Positions 7,328 through 16,745 of a DNA stretch of 64,000 nucleotides are shown here, piece by piece. Each line of letters starts with the position of its first letter. Position 1 is the stretch's first letter. The notes below the pieces were generated by a model, which was given only the letters and a program-made list of their open reading frames with translations, was not told where the DNA came from and made no database searches. The DNA is taken from the NCBI GenBank assembly GCA_035328405.1, contig DAOLIT010000010.1, positions 1-64,000 of the forward strand, in the 5' to 3' direction. The position numbers and the translations under genes were made by a program. Source of the DNA: JAEUKA01 sp035328405 (GTDB taxonomy: Bacteria; Myxococcota_A; Polyangia; Palsa-1104; JAEUJZ01).

Positions 7328-10300
7328 GCGGGGCCCATTCAGACGAAGAAACGAACTCGTGGGTGGCGAAATGGGCGAAAGGTTCCGTGCTCCACCGTCG
7401 AACTGCTGTGCTGGTTTGGCTGGCAGTGATGGCGGTTTTTGCGGTTCTTTCGACGAGGCTCAAATTCGACGCGCTGCCGGACATCACCAACAACCAAGTG
7501 TTGGTTTTGACACGCGCGCCGGGTTTTTCCCCCGAGGAAGTCGAACGGTTGGTGACGCGCCCGATTGAGGTTGCGCTCGGTGGCCTGCCGGGACTCGTCG
7601 AGCAGCGCAGCATTTCGCGGTTCGGAATCTCGTCGGTGACGGCAGTGTTCGAGGACGAGGTACCGGTGCTCGATGCCCGTCAGCTCATCACCGAGCGGCT
7701 CGATACAGCCGACTTGCCCTCGCAAACCGAGAAACCTCAACTTGGACCGATTACGGGTGGCTTGGGCGAGATTTTCCATGTCGCTGTCACCTCTTCCCAA
7801 CGGACACCTAGAGAACTTCTAGAACTTTCCACGCTCCAAATCGCACCACGTTTGCGTTCGGTTCCTGGTGTGGTCGAAGTCAACACCTGGGGAGGGCAAG
7901 AACGAACCATGGACGTGCGGGTCGATCCGATGCGCCTGGCGACGAGAAGACTCGATCTTCGACGGGTGCGAAACACGTTGGAAAACAGCATCGGCGGCGT
8001 CGCGGGGACTGCACTGCCGGCTGGATCGGGGCAAGCCCTGTTGCGAGGGACTTTCTATCCGCAAATTCCGGCAGAGATTGGTGGTTTGTTGCTCGAAGCC
8101 GGTTCGGATGCTCCGTCTGAGGACGGCGTGCCGCCCGTGCGCGTCGGCGATGTGGCCGAGATTTTGGAAGGAGAACGTCCCAGGCTCGGGGCAGCGTCGA
8201 GAAATGGCCAAGGGGAAACGGTCTACCTGATGGCGCAAATGCTCCGTGGGGAAAACGCGCTCCAAGTGATGTCTGGCCTGACCGAGCGCATGGAGCACAT
8301 CAAAGAACAACTGCCGAAAGACGTTCGTGTCGAGCTGATTTATGACCGCAGTCATTTGGTGATGAACACGCTGCGCACCGTCGGAAAAAACCTGCTCGAG
8401 GGCGCGCTGTTGGTGGTCAGTTTGTTGCTCTTGCTCCTCGGGAGTTTTCGCGCGGCGCTTCTGACGGCTCTGGCGATTCCGCTCTCGATGCTGGGAGCGG
8501 CGATCGGCATGGTCGCGTTTGGCATTCCGGGCAATCTGATGAGCCTCGGCGCGCTTGATTTCGGCCTTCTCGTCGATGGTTCCGTCGTGATGGTCGAGCA
8601 TCTGTTTCATCGCCTGGACGCGACCCAGGAATACGACGCGACAAGCTGGCAACGCGCCGTCGGACAAGCGTGCCAGGAAGTGGCCAAACCGGTGCTGTTT
8701 TCCGTCACGGTCATTTTGCTTGTGTATGTGCCAGTGCTTTCGTTGGATGGCGTCGAGGGAAAGATGTTTCGACCGATGGCGGCGACGGTGGTGTTTGCGC
8801 TGTTTACGTCGCTGCTCCTGGCGTTGTCGTTCATTCCCGCCAGCGCAAGTTTCCTGCTTTCTCGACGAGAGGTCGGCAAAGTTCAGGCTGCGCCGCCGTT
8901 CTTGTTTCGATGGTTTTTGCGTGCATATCGACCGGCGTTGTTTTGGTCGGTGCGTCATCCGCTGTGGGTCGGGGGAGCTTCTGCGTTGCTGCTCGTCGTC
9001 GGGTTGGGTCTGTTTTTGCGTGCAGGCAGTGAATTTGTCCCCCAGCTCGACGAGGGCGACATGGTGATTCAGACCACGCGCTCGTCGGACATTTCGCTCC
9101 CTCAAGCGGTTTCGGAAGCTGGAAAATTGGAACGGGTGTTGCTGTCGGAGATTCCAGAAGTCACCCAAGTGGTTTCGCGCGTCGGAAGTCCGTCGGTGGC
9201 GACCGACATCATGGGCCTTGAACAAGCCGATGTGTTCGTCGCCCTCAAACCGCGCGAATCGTGGCGGAAAGGACTGTCGCGAGAAGCCCTGATCGAGGAA
9301 ATCGACAAACTTCTTGCACGTCGAGCACCCGGCGGCGATCCGTCGTTTACGCAACCCATTCAAATGCGTTTCAACGAAATACTCGCTGGTGCGGTCAGCG
9401 ACGTGGCGGTGAGCGTTTTCGGAGAAGATCTGCGCGAACTCCGACGGCTGGCCGAAGCGGTTGAAACCGAGTGCCGACAGGAAAAAGGGGCCGAGGATGT
9501 CAAAATTTTGGCTCCGCCTGAAATTGCCCTGTTGGAAGTGCGCCCCCGTCCGATGGACGCTGCTTTGGCGAGCCTGTCCGTCGGCGAAGTCCTCGAGGCC
9601 GTGCAAGCGTTGCGCACGGGCATACAGGTAGGTGTCACATTCGACGGGCCGCTAAAAATACCGGTCCAGTTGCGCATGCTCTCCGAGTCACCGACGGCGT
9701 TCTCGCTTCCGACGGTGCCGCTACCCATCTCAACAGGCGGAGTCGTCCCGCTTTCTCGCGTGGCTGACATCGAGCTGCGCAAAGCGCCCGCGCTTGTGTT
9801 GCGACACAACGGGGAACGTCGGCTGCTCGTCGGTTTCAATGTGCGTGGAAAAGACTTGGGTTCTCTCGTCGCAAACCTGCAAACAAGAGTCGCAAAAACC
9901 GTGAAACTGCCGCCGGGCTATCGCATCGAATGGGGCGGTCAGTACGAGACGCTCGCGGCGGCAAAAAAGCGTTTGCGCGTCGTGATTCCGGTCGTTTTGC
10001 TCGGAATTTCCGCATTGCTCATCCTGTTGTTCCGTCGCACACGCCCGGCACTATTGCTTTTGGCACACGTTCCGTTTGCCTGCGTCGGAGGCATGGTCGC
10101 GCTGGCCATTCGCGGAATGCCAGTGTCCATTTCGGCGGCGATTGGTTTTATTGCTCTATCGGGGATTGCGGTTTTGAACGGCGTGGTGCTGGTGGCGACG
10201 CTGCTCGATTTGGAAAAACACGGCGCAGAAGCCCACACTGCTGCGCGCGAGGCAGCTCTCTCGAGACTTCGGCCCGTGCTCATGACGGCGCTTGTCGCTG

Positions 10301-10650
10301 CCTTCGGTTTTGTTCCGATGATGCTCGCCAAAGGTGTAGGCGCCGAAGTGCAAAGGCCACTTGCGACGGTGGTGGTGGGCGGGCTCGTCACTTCCACGTT
10401 GCTGACGCTCTTTATTTTGCCGACGCTGTATCCGTTTCTGTCCGGTCGAGCCAAGCTGCCCAGTCCAAAAAATCCGCCACAAATTTCGACGGACTTTCCA
10501 ACGGAAATTCCGCCAGAAAATCCGCCAGACATTTCGCCAGAAAACTTGACGAGACAATCGCCAGAAACCGGAGAGGCTGAGGAAACGGCACCAGACAGCG
10601 AAGTTGCGGAAAAACCCGTTTCAGAAGGCGAAGGTTCCTCTGCCGATTGA
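7324..10650 (+). CDS. RND heavy-metal efflux pump, CzcA-like
   Basis: A 1108-residue inner-membrane proton antiporter of the HME subfamily. It has an N-terminal membrane segment at about 20-40, two large periplasmic loops and two blocks of hydrophobic helices. The TM4 signature reads DFGLLVDGSVVMVE with D412, D418 and E425, the same spacing as the D402/D408/E415 set of CzcA, which favours Co/Zn/Cd rather than monovalent Cu/Ag substrates. The start at 7324 is set by the ATGA overlap with the adaptor gene. The C-terminal tail (about residues 1055-1108) is unusual: Pro/Glu-rich near-repeats such as FPTEIPPENPPDISPEN, then an acidic end. No metal regulator sits beside it; the upstream kinase may serve instead. 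Confidence 0.92.
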   Translation: MSGAHSDEETNSWVAKWAKGSVLHRRTAVLVWLAVMAVFAVLSTRLKFDALPDITNNQVLVLTRAPGFSPEEVERLVTRPIEVALGGLPGLVEQRSISRFGISSVTAVFEDEVPVLDARQLITERLDTADLPSQTEKPQLGPITGGLGEIFHVAVTSSQRTPRELLELSTLQIAPRLRSVPGVVEVNTWGGQERTMDVRVDPMRLATRRLDLRRVRNTLENSIGGVAGTALPAGSGQALLRGTFYPQIPAEIGGLLLEAGSDAPSEDGVPPVRVGDVAEILEGERPRLGAASRNGQGETVYLMAQMLRGENALQVMSGLTERMEHIKEQLPKDVRVELIYDRSHLVMNTLRTVGKNLLEGALLVVSLLLLLLGSFRAALLTALAIPLSMLGAAIGMVAFGIPGNLMSLGALDFGLLVDGSVVMVEHLFHRLDATQEYDATSWQRAVGQACQEVAKPVLFSVTVILLVYVPVLSLDGVEGKMFRPMAATVVFALFTSLLLALSFIPASASFLLSRREVGKVQAAPPFLFRWFLRAYRPALFWSVRHPLWVGGASALLLVVGLGLFLRAGSEFVPQLDEGDMVIQTTRSSDISLPQAVSEAGKLERVLLSEIPEVTQVVSRVGSPSVATDIMGLEQADVFVALKPRESWRKGLSREALIEEIDKLLARRAPGGDPSFTQPIQMRFNEILAGAVSDVAVSVFGEDLRELRRLAEAVETECRQEKGAEDVKILAPPEIALLEVRPRPMDAALASLSVGEVLEAVQALRTGIQVGVTFDGPLKIPVQLRMLSESPTAFSLPTVPLPISTGGVVPLSRVADIELRKAPALVLRHNGERRLLVGFNVRGKDLGSLVANLQTRVAKTVKLPPGYRIEWGGQYETLAAAKKRLRVVIPVVLLGISALLILLFRRTRPALLLLAHVPFACVGGMVALAIRGMPVSISAAIGFIALSGIAVLNGVVLVATLLDLEKHGAEAHTAAREAALSRLRPVLMTALVAAFGFVPMMLAKGVGAEVQRPLATVVVGGLVTSTLLTLFILPTLYPFLSGRAKLPSPKNPPQISTDFPTEIPPENPPDISPENLTRQSPETGEAEETAPDSEVAEKPVSEGEGSSAD

Positions 10651-10697
10651 GCGATCGCGGACGTACACTCGTCATCAAGCGTGAGGAGTCCCGTTCC

Positions 10698-12260
10698 ATG
10701 ACCTTGACCCTGCGAGCGTTTTTGTGTTGTGCGTTGCTCAGTGCTCCGCTTTCGGTGGTGCGCGCCGACGGTCCGGCGGAAACCCCAAACTACGACGAAC
10801 CCGAAACCAACCCGATCGACGACGGCCAAACGGGCCAAGTCTATCAACCCCCACCGGAAGGCATCTGTTTCGACGACGAAAACCAAATGTACGACTGTAG
10901 CAAAGACGAAGACTTCCAAAGCTACAGCAATCTCGACGACGGATACGACCCAAGCGCGTTCGACGACTTCCGAGACGCGCTTTCGCCGTACGGACAGTGG
11001 GTGCAGACACCACAGTATGGGCAAGTATGGGTGCCTTCCTCAGATGCAGTCGGGCAGGATTTCACGCCGTATTACACCGGGGGCCGCTGGAACTACACCG
11101 ACTATGGCTGGACCTGGGTTTCCGAATACAACTGGGGGTGGGCCCCCTTCCATTACGGACGATGGCTTGTGCTGCCTGGGTTTGGTTGGTCTTGGGTGCC
11201 TGGGCGAATTTGGGGGCCCGCTTGGGTTCATTGGAGAACGGGCGGCGGGTATGTCGGTTGGACTCCTCTTCCGCCGCGCGGCATGGTGATCCCGCGACCT
11301 GTCATGGGAGCGCGCTTTTTGCCATGGGTATTCGTGGCTGCGCACGAAATTTTGGCCCCCCGTCCCATCAGAATCGGCCTGCACCTTCTGCCGAATCTTT
11401 TTCTGCGAACAACGATTGCGAACGACTACCGATCGATCGGCACAAACCGGGTGATTGTCGGGCCTCCGTTGCATCACTTCCCCGGTGTCCGCGTCGTGCC
11501 TGCTCCGCTCGGTTCCATCCAAATTTCGTTGCCACGTTCCCACGTCGTTGTGCGTCCTGGCGTGCCTCTGTTTCAGCGAAGCTATTACTCTCCCTACAAT
11601 CGACCGGGAGCATTCCAGGGACCACCCAATCGTCCGGGGTTCCCGCTTCCTTATCAACGTCCGGGGTTCCCGCCTCCTTATCAACGTCCGGGGTTCCCGC
11701 CTCCTTATCAACGTCCGGGGTTCCCGCCCCCTTATCAACGTCCGGGGTTCCCGCCGGCTGGGCAGAATCCGGGTTTTCCATCTCCTCATCAGCGTCCGGG
11801 GTTCCCTCCGCCCTCTCAAAGGCCGGGATTCCCAACGGAGCCGACGCAACGACCCCCTGTTTTCCAGCCAGGACCTCAGCCACCGCTGCACAGGCCACCG
11901 ATTTTTCAACGACCTGGCCACGATGAACACCCGCATCCAAACATGCCGCCCCAGCAGCAGCCCCAAGTTCCAGAGCATCGGCCCCCTTCCTATCCGCGCC
12001 CTACGTTTGAACCGCGCCCCGTTCCGCCTCCGGTACAGCGCCCTACTTTTGAACCGCGCCCCGTTCCGCCTCCGGTACAGCGCCCTACGTTTGAACCGCG
12101 CCCCGTTCCGCCTCCGGTACAGCGCCCTACTTTTGAACCGCGCCCCGTTCCGCCTCCGGTCCACCGGCCTCCGGTGTTTCAGCCCCCTATGCATTCCCCG
12201 GCGACTCGCGTCGTCCAGCCTCCACCGCCGACGGGTCAACCCGCCTTTCGCCGTCGGTAA
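10698..12260 (+). CDS. Exported YxWGxW/DUF6600-like protein with proline-rich repeats
   Basis: A 520-residue exported protein. GAGGAG at 10682-10687 precedes the ATG at 10698, chosen over an in-frame ATG 51 bp upstream because the signal peptide (LRAFLCCALLSAPLSVVRA) begins there. Residues about 90-200 contain aromatic W/Y/G motifs (YGQWVQTPQYGQVWVPS, DYGWTWVSEYNWGWAPFHYGRW) of the DUF6600 type found in proteobacterial envelope proteins. From about residue 310 the protein is built of RPGFPPPYQ repeats, then four copies of a 14-residue RPTFEPRPVPPPVQ repeat, and ends in basic residues. It probably sits in the periplasm or on the surface; no enzymatic motif is visible. Confidence 0.8.
   Translation: MTLTLRAFLCCALLSAPLSVVRADGPAETPNYDEPETNPIDDGQTGQVYQPPPEGICFDDENQMYDCSKDEDFQSYSNLDDGYDPSAFDDFRDALSPYGQWVQTPQYGQVWVPSSDAVGQDFTPYYTGGRWNYTDYGWTWVSEYNWGWAPFHYGRWLVLPGFGWSWVPGRIWGPAWVHWRTGGGYVGWTPLPPRGMVIPRPVMGARFLPWVFVAAHEILAPRPIRIGLHLLPNLFLRTTIANDYRSIGTNRVIVGPPLHHFPGVRVVPAPLGSIQISLPRSHVVVRPGVPLFQRSYYSPYNRPGAFQGPPNRPGFPLPYQRPGFPPPYQRPGFPPPYQRPGFPPPYQRPGFPPAGQNPGFPSPHQRPGFPPPSQRPGFPTEPTQRPPVFQPGPQPPLHRPPIFQRPGHDEHPHPNMPPQQQPQVPEHRPPSYPRPTFEPRPVPPPVQRPTFEPRPVPPPVQRPTFEPRPVPPPVQRPTFEPRPVPPPVHRPPVFQPPMHSPATRVVQPPPPTGQPAFRRR
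11631..11753 (+). repeat. 27-bp in-frame tandem repeat (RPGFPPPYQ units)
   Basis: Four near-identical 27-bp units begin at 11631, 11658, 11685 and 11712, with a fading fifth at 11739, inside the exported proline-rich protein. The DNA identity between units is higher than protein constraint needs, which suggests recent slippage expansion. Confidence 0.9.
11997..12164 (+). repeat. 42-bp in-frame tandem repeat (RPTFEPRPVPPPVQ units)
   Basis: Four units start at 11997, 12039, 12081 and 12123. They are almost identical: the only clear change is ACG alternating with ACT for the threonine codon in successive units, so the block looks like a duplicated 84-bp dimer. Confidence 0.9.
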
Positions 12261-12272
12261 TCAGGTTTCATC

Positions 12273-13784
12273 ATGCGCCTTCCCTGGCTCGTACTAGCAC
12301 TCCTTTTCATGCTCAACGCGGGTTGTTTGCGGCCCGTGCCACTGCGCGACGAGTGGGTGATGTCCGAGGTGTTGCACCGTTACAATGATTTTTTTCCTGC
12401 TCCGTCCACACAGACCCCGCGCGCCGGTCTTCTGCGTCCCCGCTTCGGTGTGCCCGCGATTGCTCAAACGGGTGCGGCATTCCCCCTTGAATTGCTCGAG
12501 CAATCCGGTGGACCGTCGCTGCGAGCGGCGCTGCTTGCCCCCGATGCCTCCCCTGAAGAAAGTGTACGCTGTCTTTCGGGTGAGCATTCTCCCCAGTGTT
12601 CCCTGCTTTCTCTGGTTGAAAAAGACCGCCGACCGATGAGCCCGCAGGCGGCATGGGTTTTGTACGAAGCCCGTCCGTCTTTTGCGCTGTCCCCTGGTGG
12701 CTATGATTTCGTTCTGTCCGACGGGAAAAGTGAATTTCAACGGAGCCCCCAAGCGGTTTGGTTTCGGAACGACAACCCCGAAACGCTGTCCACGCTCAGG
12801 GTCGCGCATTTGTCCGACCTACATGTAGGCAAGGGCGACAACCGACACTCTGCCGAAATCCTTGCGCGCCTCTTTCAAGTCATCACCGAAGTGAATCTTC
12901 AACAACCCGATCTGGTCGTCGTGACCGGGGATTTGGTCCACCGTGGCCAGATATCTGGCATGCAGTTTGGTGCCCAACAGGTTCTGCGTCACGTTCGCGC
13001 GCCCGTGCTGGTCATTTTGGGCAACCACGACATTGAATTCGGCCTGTTTCGAGCCCCAGTTCGTCGGTACGGTGCCGGCTGGGTTCACTTTGCGCGGGCG
13101 TTTCATCCGTTCCTGCATTTTTCCGTGTCACTCGGTGGATACGATTTTGTCGGTTTCGATAGCGGTCCCGCTGTGCGCTCCTTTCGGATTCTGACTCGAG
13201 GCCTGCATCGCGACAGCCTCGACACGCTTGCGGCGGACCTGAATCAAGCTGCCGACAAAGGTCGCAAAGGTGTTGTCATGTTCTCGCATGCACCATCGCG
13301 GGCCGCGCTGACCAAAACCTTCCGTCCGATGGGGGCGGGGTTTTTCGGACGCATGGATCAAGGGCGCGCCGAATTTGAGCGTTTGTTGATCGAGGGCGGT
13401 CGTCGGGGACTTCAGGTGTTGCACTTGGCCGGACACACACACTGGTCCGATGTATTCGATCTGGTCCCAGAAGGGCGTCGCCTCAACTTCCGACCGTGGC
13501 GCGATCTGTCCCCGTGCCTGCGTCCTTTGCGAACGCCCGTCGGAATCGTCACCACGCAGGCTGCATCGCACGCGGGTGTTTCCGGCAAAACGAACGCGCG
13601 AGGCTACGGTTTTTCCGTGATCGAACTCGGGGGGCATGTCCCACGGGTCGCTACAGTTCAACACGTCTCGAGCCGTGCCACTGAGTGCGCGCAGAACGGC
13701 GCGATCGTGCTCTCCAACACCAGCGCGGCCTTTCCGTCTGGCAAACCCCGCAGGCCGTCCGCATCGCCGTCGGGGGCTTTTTAG
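12273..13784 (+). CDS. Calcineurin-like metallophosphoesterase lipoprotein
   Basis: A 503-residue predicted lipoprotein (LLFMLNAGC, lipid cysteine at residue 18). Residues 1-170 are an N-terminal region without recognised motifs. The metallophosphoesterase fold follows, with all metal-site motifs present: SDLHVG (181-186), GDLVHRG (about 219-225), GNHD (about 250-253), FSHAP and GHTH. It should hydrolyse a phosphoester using a di-metal centre on the periplasmic or surface side; the substrate is unknown. It starts 12 bp after the proline-repeat gene and ends 10 bp before the pseudokinase, so the three are likely cotranscribed. Confidence 0.85.
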   Translation: MRLPWLVLALLFMLNAGCLRPVPLRDEWVMSEVLHRYNDFFPAPSTQTPRAGLLRPRFGVPAIAQTGAAFPLELLEQSGGPSLRAALLAPDASPEESVRCLSGEHSPQCSLLSLVEKDRRPMSPQAAWVLYEARPSFALSPGGYDFVLSDGKSEFQRSPQAVWFRNDNPETLSTLRVAHLSDLHVGKGDNRHSAEILARLFQVITEVNLQQPDLVVVTGDLVHRGQISGMQFGAQQVLRHVRAPVLVILGNHDIEFGLFRAPVRRYGAGWVHFARAFHPFLHFSVSLGGYDFVGFDSGPAVRSFRILTRGLHRDSLDTLAADLNQAADKGRKGVVMFSHAPSRAALTKTFRPMGAGFFGRMDQGRAEFERLLIEGGRRGLQVLHLAGHTHWSDVFDLVPEGRRLNFRPWRDLSPCLRPLRTPVGIVTTQAASHAGVSGKTNARGYGFSVIELGGHVPRVATVQHVSSRATECAQNGAIVLSNTSAAFPSGKPRRPSASPSGAF

Positions 13785-13794
13785 GAAACACGCC

Positions 13795-15240
13795 ATGGCG
13801 CTGCCCAATCGACTCTGGCTGGCCGACGGGGGACAGGAACCGCCGACTTGGATTGTAGAGCCCCGCACAAGCACGGGACCTGCACCCACCCTCACCCACA
13901 CAAGATGGCGACGAAAAGCTGTCTTGGCCGGCGGCGAGCATCAACCCGAACGGACGATGCTCGTCGAGTGGTTCCCGCTGTCCGAACTTCTGCCCCACCA
14001 CCTTTTGCCGCTCCGCAACGTGATTCACCACAACTTGTTGCGTTTTCATGAATGCGGGCCCGCCGATCCAAAAACCGCCTATGCGATGAGCGACGCACCG
14101 CTGGGTCTGGACCTTGCCACCATCGTGAAAACCGCCGGGGAAAAACTCCCGGTGTGGTGGGGCGTCGCTGTGCTGTGTGAAGCGGCACGCGGCCTGGTTG
14201 CGCTGCACGACCAACTTCGTCAACGGGGTTTCCCAAAGGGCCACGGTGCCGTCGATGCAAGCTGCATTTTTGTGAGTCCACAAGGTCGCGTCCAGGTCTT
14301 GTGTTTTGCGCCCCTGTGCAAACCTTCCGCGCTGCACGATCCGATTGCGCCCGAGGTGCGAAAAAGTTGGCGTTTGGCGACGGTAGCTTCCGATGTGTAT
14401 TCGCTGTGTGTGTTGCTCAAATCCCTGCCGCTCCGCGAGCCGCTGCCCGAGGCGCTGTCGTCCCTTTCGGATCGCGGGATTTCTGTCCATGCCGAAAAAC
14501 GACCGACGCTGTTGTGTATTTTCCGTGTACTCTCGGCGGAACTTTTGAACCTGGGCGCACCCCTCGCCCTGTCTGAACACATCGGCCTCGAACTTTCGCG
14601 CGTCTTGCCCGCTGCAAAAACGGGCGATGCCACCGGGTCCGATTGGGGCAACGCGGGTCCCGCGACCTTTGGGCCTTTGCCCAAAACGCTGTCGCCGCTG
14701 GCTGCAACCGCCGTCTCGCTGTCTGCAACCTGGGACACGGTTTTGCCCAATCCCCCGAGCCCGAACAAGGTCCGTTTTCCTTGGGCCACGATCGCCCCGC
14801 TTGTATGCCTGTGTACGCTTGTGTGTGCATGGCTCGCGTGGGCTCCTTTCGACGCCACGCCCAGCCCGCTCAAACAGGCGGCTGCACACGTTCGGATGCT
14901 GCGACCACCGCCGCCACCGCTTCCAGCCATCCTGCCCGTCGCCATCGGGGCGTCGGGTCAATGGCGGGACCTGCGCGTGAGCATTCTGCGCAAGCACGAC
15001 ACCGAAGAGGAACAGCGTTTGCTGTTGCTCGTCATCAACCCGACCCAAACGAAACAGACCCTCGATCCTGAGACGGTCCGGTTGACGACAAACTCGTCGC
15101 CCACCGAGGCACCCCTATCGGCCCAACCCCAGCCGCTCGTCGAATTGCTTGCCGGACAGATGCAGACCGTCGAGTTGCGTTTCCACCTTCCACCTGGCAC
15201 AACGCCTTCCGCCCCTTACGTCTTTCAAGTTTCCAAATGA
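13795..15240 (+). CDS. Degenerate Ser/Thr kinase-like membrane protein (pseudokinase)
   Basis: A 481-residue protein. AGGAA precedes the ATG at 13795 by a few bases. Residues about 15-270 follow the kinase outline (HNLLRFHECG, a C-lobe helix GVAVLCEAARGLVALHDQL, then GHGAVDASCIFVSPQGRVQV) but the catalytic HRD aspartate and DFG aspartate are absent, so it should not phosphorylate. A membrane segment lies near 340-360 (IAPLVCLCTLVCAWLAW), followed by a Pro-rich linker and a beta-rich C-terminal domain of about 90 residues with the look of an extracytoplasmic Ig-like fold. It sits between a phosphoesterase and a membrane glycosyltransferase and may be a scaffold or sensor for them. The kinase relationship is inferred from the pattern only. 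Confidence 0.6.
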   Translation: MALPNRLWLADGGQEPPTWIVEPRTSTGPAPTLTHTRWRRKAVLAGGEHQPERTMLVEWFPLSELLPHHLLPLRNVIHHNLLRFHECGPADPKTAYAMSDAPLGLDLATIVKTAGEKLPVWWGVAVLCEAARGLVALHDQLRQRGFPKGHGAVDASCIFVSPQGRVQVLCFAPLCKPSALHDPIAPEVRKSWRLATVASDVYSLCVLLKSLPLREPLPEALSSLSDRGISVHAEKRPTLLCIFRVLSAELLNLGAPLALSEHIGLELSRVLPAAKTGDATGSDWGNAGPATFGPLPKTLSPLAATAVSLSATWDTVLPNPPSPNKVRFPWATIAPLVCLCTLVCAWLAWAPFDATPSPLKQAAAHVRMLRPPPPPLPAILPVAIGASGQWRDLRVSILRKHDTEEEQRLLLLVINPTQTKQTLDPETVRLTTNSSPTEAPLSAQPQPLVELLAGQMQTVELRFHLPPGTTPSAPYVFQVSK

Positions 15241-16745
15241 CTTTTGCAAAACGAAAAACGCTATTCATGAAACTTCACGGTAGAGGGTTTAAGCTGTGGT
15301 TGTTATTAACTCTGTTGATTCAGCTCGCAGGTGCGCCTCATTCAATGAAAACTGAGATAGAGGCTGAATGGCAAAAAGGTCGATGGGACCAGTCTGCAAT
15401 CGGTGTATACCGCCTCGGTCGCTCATTTTTGACTGATTCTGGGGATATACGAAGATATTATGCCTACACAAACGCCTTCTTAGGAAAGCCGCACTATTCT
15501 TATTATGTTCGCACCACAGAATCCTGGCGAGAAGATTTCAAAGAAGGAAAAGCGCAAATTGAAAGTGATTCTACATTGCGTTTTCCAACTTCGCCGATGG
15601 TTCCCTATCGAGACTATTTGGTTGAATATCCTCCTGGTTTCTTTGTTGCGTCTCTCTTGCCCGCACTCGTTCTTCCGGCTGGAGATTATGGAGATCTATA
15701 TACAAAACTATTTGTCTCTCTTATGATTCTATTTATTGGTGTATCTATTCATTTTGCGCTTCGTTTCCAGCCGTTTTTGACTTCCTCTCGAACTGATGTC
15801 GGCCAAACAACGCACACCGTGTGGATGTTCTCCGCCGTGGCTTGTTTCGCTTTGGGAACATGTCTCTGCCACCGTTTTGATCCGCTCATTGCCCTTCTGA
15901 TCATGGCTCAATGTTTGGCGATGTTTTCATCGCATTTCTACCTATTTGGCGCATTGTTTGCGTTGTCTGTCGTTTGCAAAGGAATTCCTCTTTTGCTGGC
16001 CCCCATTTGGATGTTGTTTTTGTGGAAACATGCGAAAACGACCCCTGCAAAGCCGTGGTGGCAGCCTTTTGCCAAAGCGTGTGTGGCTGGACTGGCCTGC
16101 GGTTTGTTATTTGCCATCCCCGTCGTCGCGTCCAGCGGTCTCGCGATATTGGACGCCTTTCGATATCACGGCGAAAGACCGCTTCAACTGGAAAGCACTG
16201 GCGCGGCTCTTTTGGGTTTGTTGAATCTATTTTTTCCGGGGAGCTTGCGCGTCCAAGATGGATACGGCTCAGCCAATGTAATCGCGTTGACAGATGGATT
16301 TTCTGCGCTGTCTCGACTTCTTTTGGCGATGCAGTGGCCTGCTTTGGGTGTTGGTTTGATGGTGATCCTCTTCAGTTTGTTTCGCCGCATGCACGCTCTT
16401 TCGCGTGAGGCGTTCACAGAAAGAACTTTGCGAGCGATTTGCACGCTGTTTGTGATTTATATGGTCACAAACAGAGTTTTTAGCCCACAATATCTAACTT
16501 GGATTCTTCCTCTAAGTATATTTTTATCGTTTCGTGCGAAGAAACTATTGGTGATGATGTTTGTCGTTGTGCTCTTTCTGTCGCAACTGTTGTGGCGAGG
16601 TCCTTGGCTCAATTCACTTAGTTATTCTGGTGTATTCCTTCTTCTTTTTCGCAATGGTTTGTTATTCGTTTGGTCGATTTTGCTCTTTCGCTCTCCTCTT
16701 CCCCAGCAACCGGAGTCCTTGTCTTCGAGTGTCCCTGTCCTCTAG
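15237..16745 (+). CDS. GT87-type polytopic membrane glycosyltransferase (putative)
   Basis: A 502-residue integral membrane protein with about ten hydrophobic segments. The layout, with a soluble loop after the first helix and later WMFSAVACFALGT, RFDPLIALLIMAQCLAM and VVCKGIPLLLAPIWML, resembles the GT87/DUF2029 polyprenol-phosphate-mannose-dependent transferases. In that family an acidic residue in the first external loop is catalytic; D or E residues near SGDIRRYY are candidates. The start overlaps the pseudokinase stop (ATGA), although M11 (ATG at 15267) is also possible. Base composition is clearly more AT-rich than the neighbours, most strongly in the first and last thirds, suggesting later acquisition. 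Confidence 0.6.
   Translation: MTFAKRKTLFMKLHGRGFKLWLLLTLLIQLAGAPHSMKTEIEAEWQKGRWDQSAIGVYRLGRSFLTDSGDIRRYYAYTNAFLGKPHYSYYVRTTESWREDFKEGKAQIESDSTLRFPTSPMVPYRDYLVEYPPGFFVASLLPALVLPAGDYGDLYTKLFVSLMILFIGVSIHFALRFQPFLTSSRTDVGQTTHTVWMFSAVACFALGTCLCHRFDPLIALLIMAQCLAMFSSHFYLFGALFALSVVCKGIPLLLAPIWMLFLWKHAKTTPAKPWWQPFAKACVAGLACGLLFAIPVVASSGLAILDAFRYHGERPLQLESTGAALLGLLNLFFPGSLRVQDGYGSANVIALTDGFSALSRLLLAMQWPALGVGLMVILFSLFRRMHALSREAFTERTLRAICTLFVIYMVTNRVFSPQYLTWILPLSIFLSFRAKKLLVMMFVVVLFLSQLLWRGPWLNSLSYSGVFLLLFRNGLLFVWSILLFRSPLPQQPESLSSSVPVL

Noticed and set aside
10647..10697. Upstream ATG at 10647 as the start of the proline-repeat protein
   Set aside because: It adds 17 charged residues before the signal peptide, and the GAGGAG ribosome site fits the ATG at 10698.
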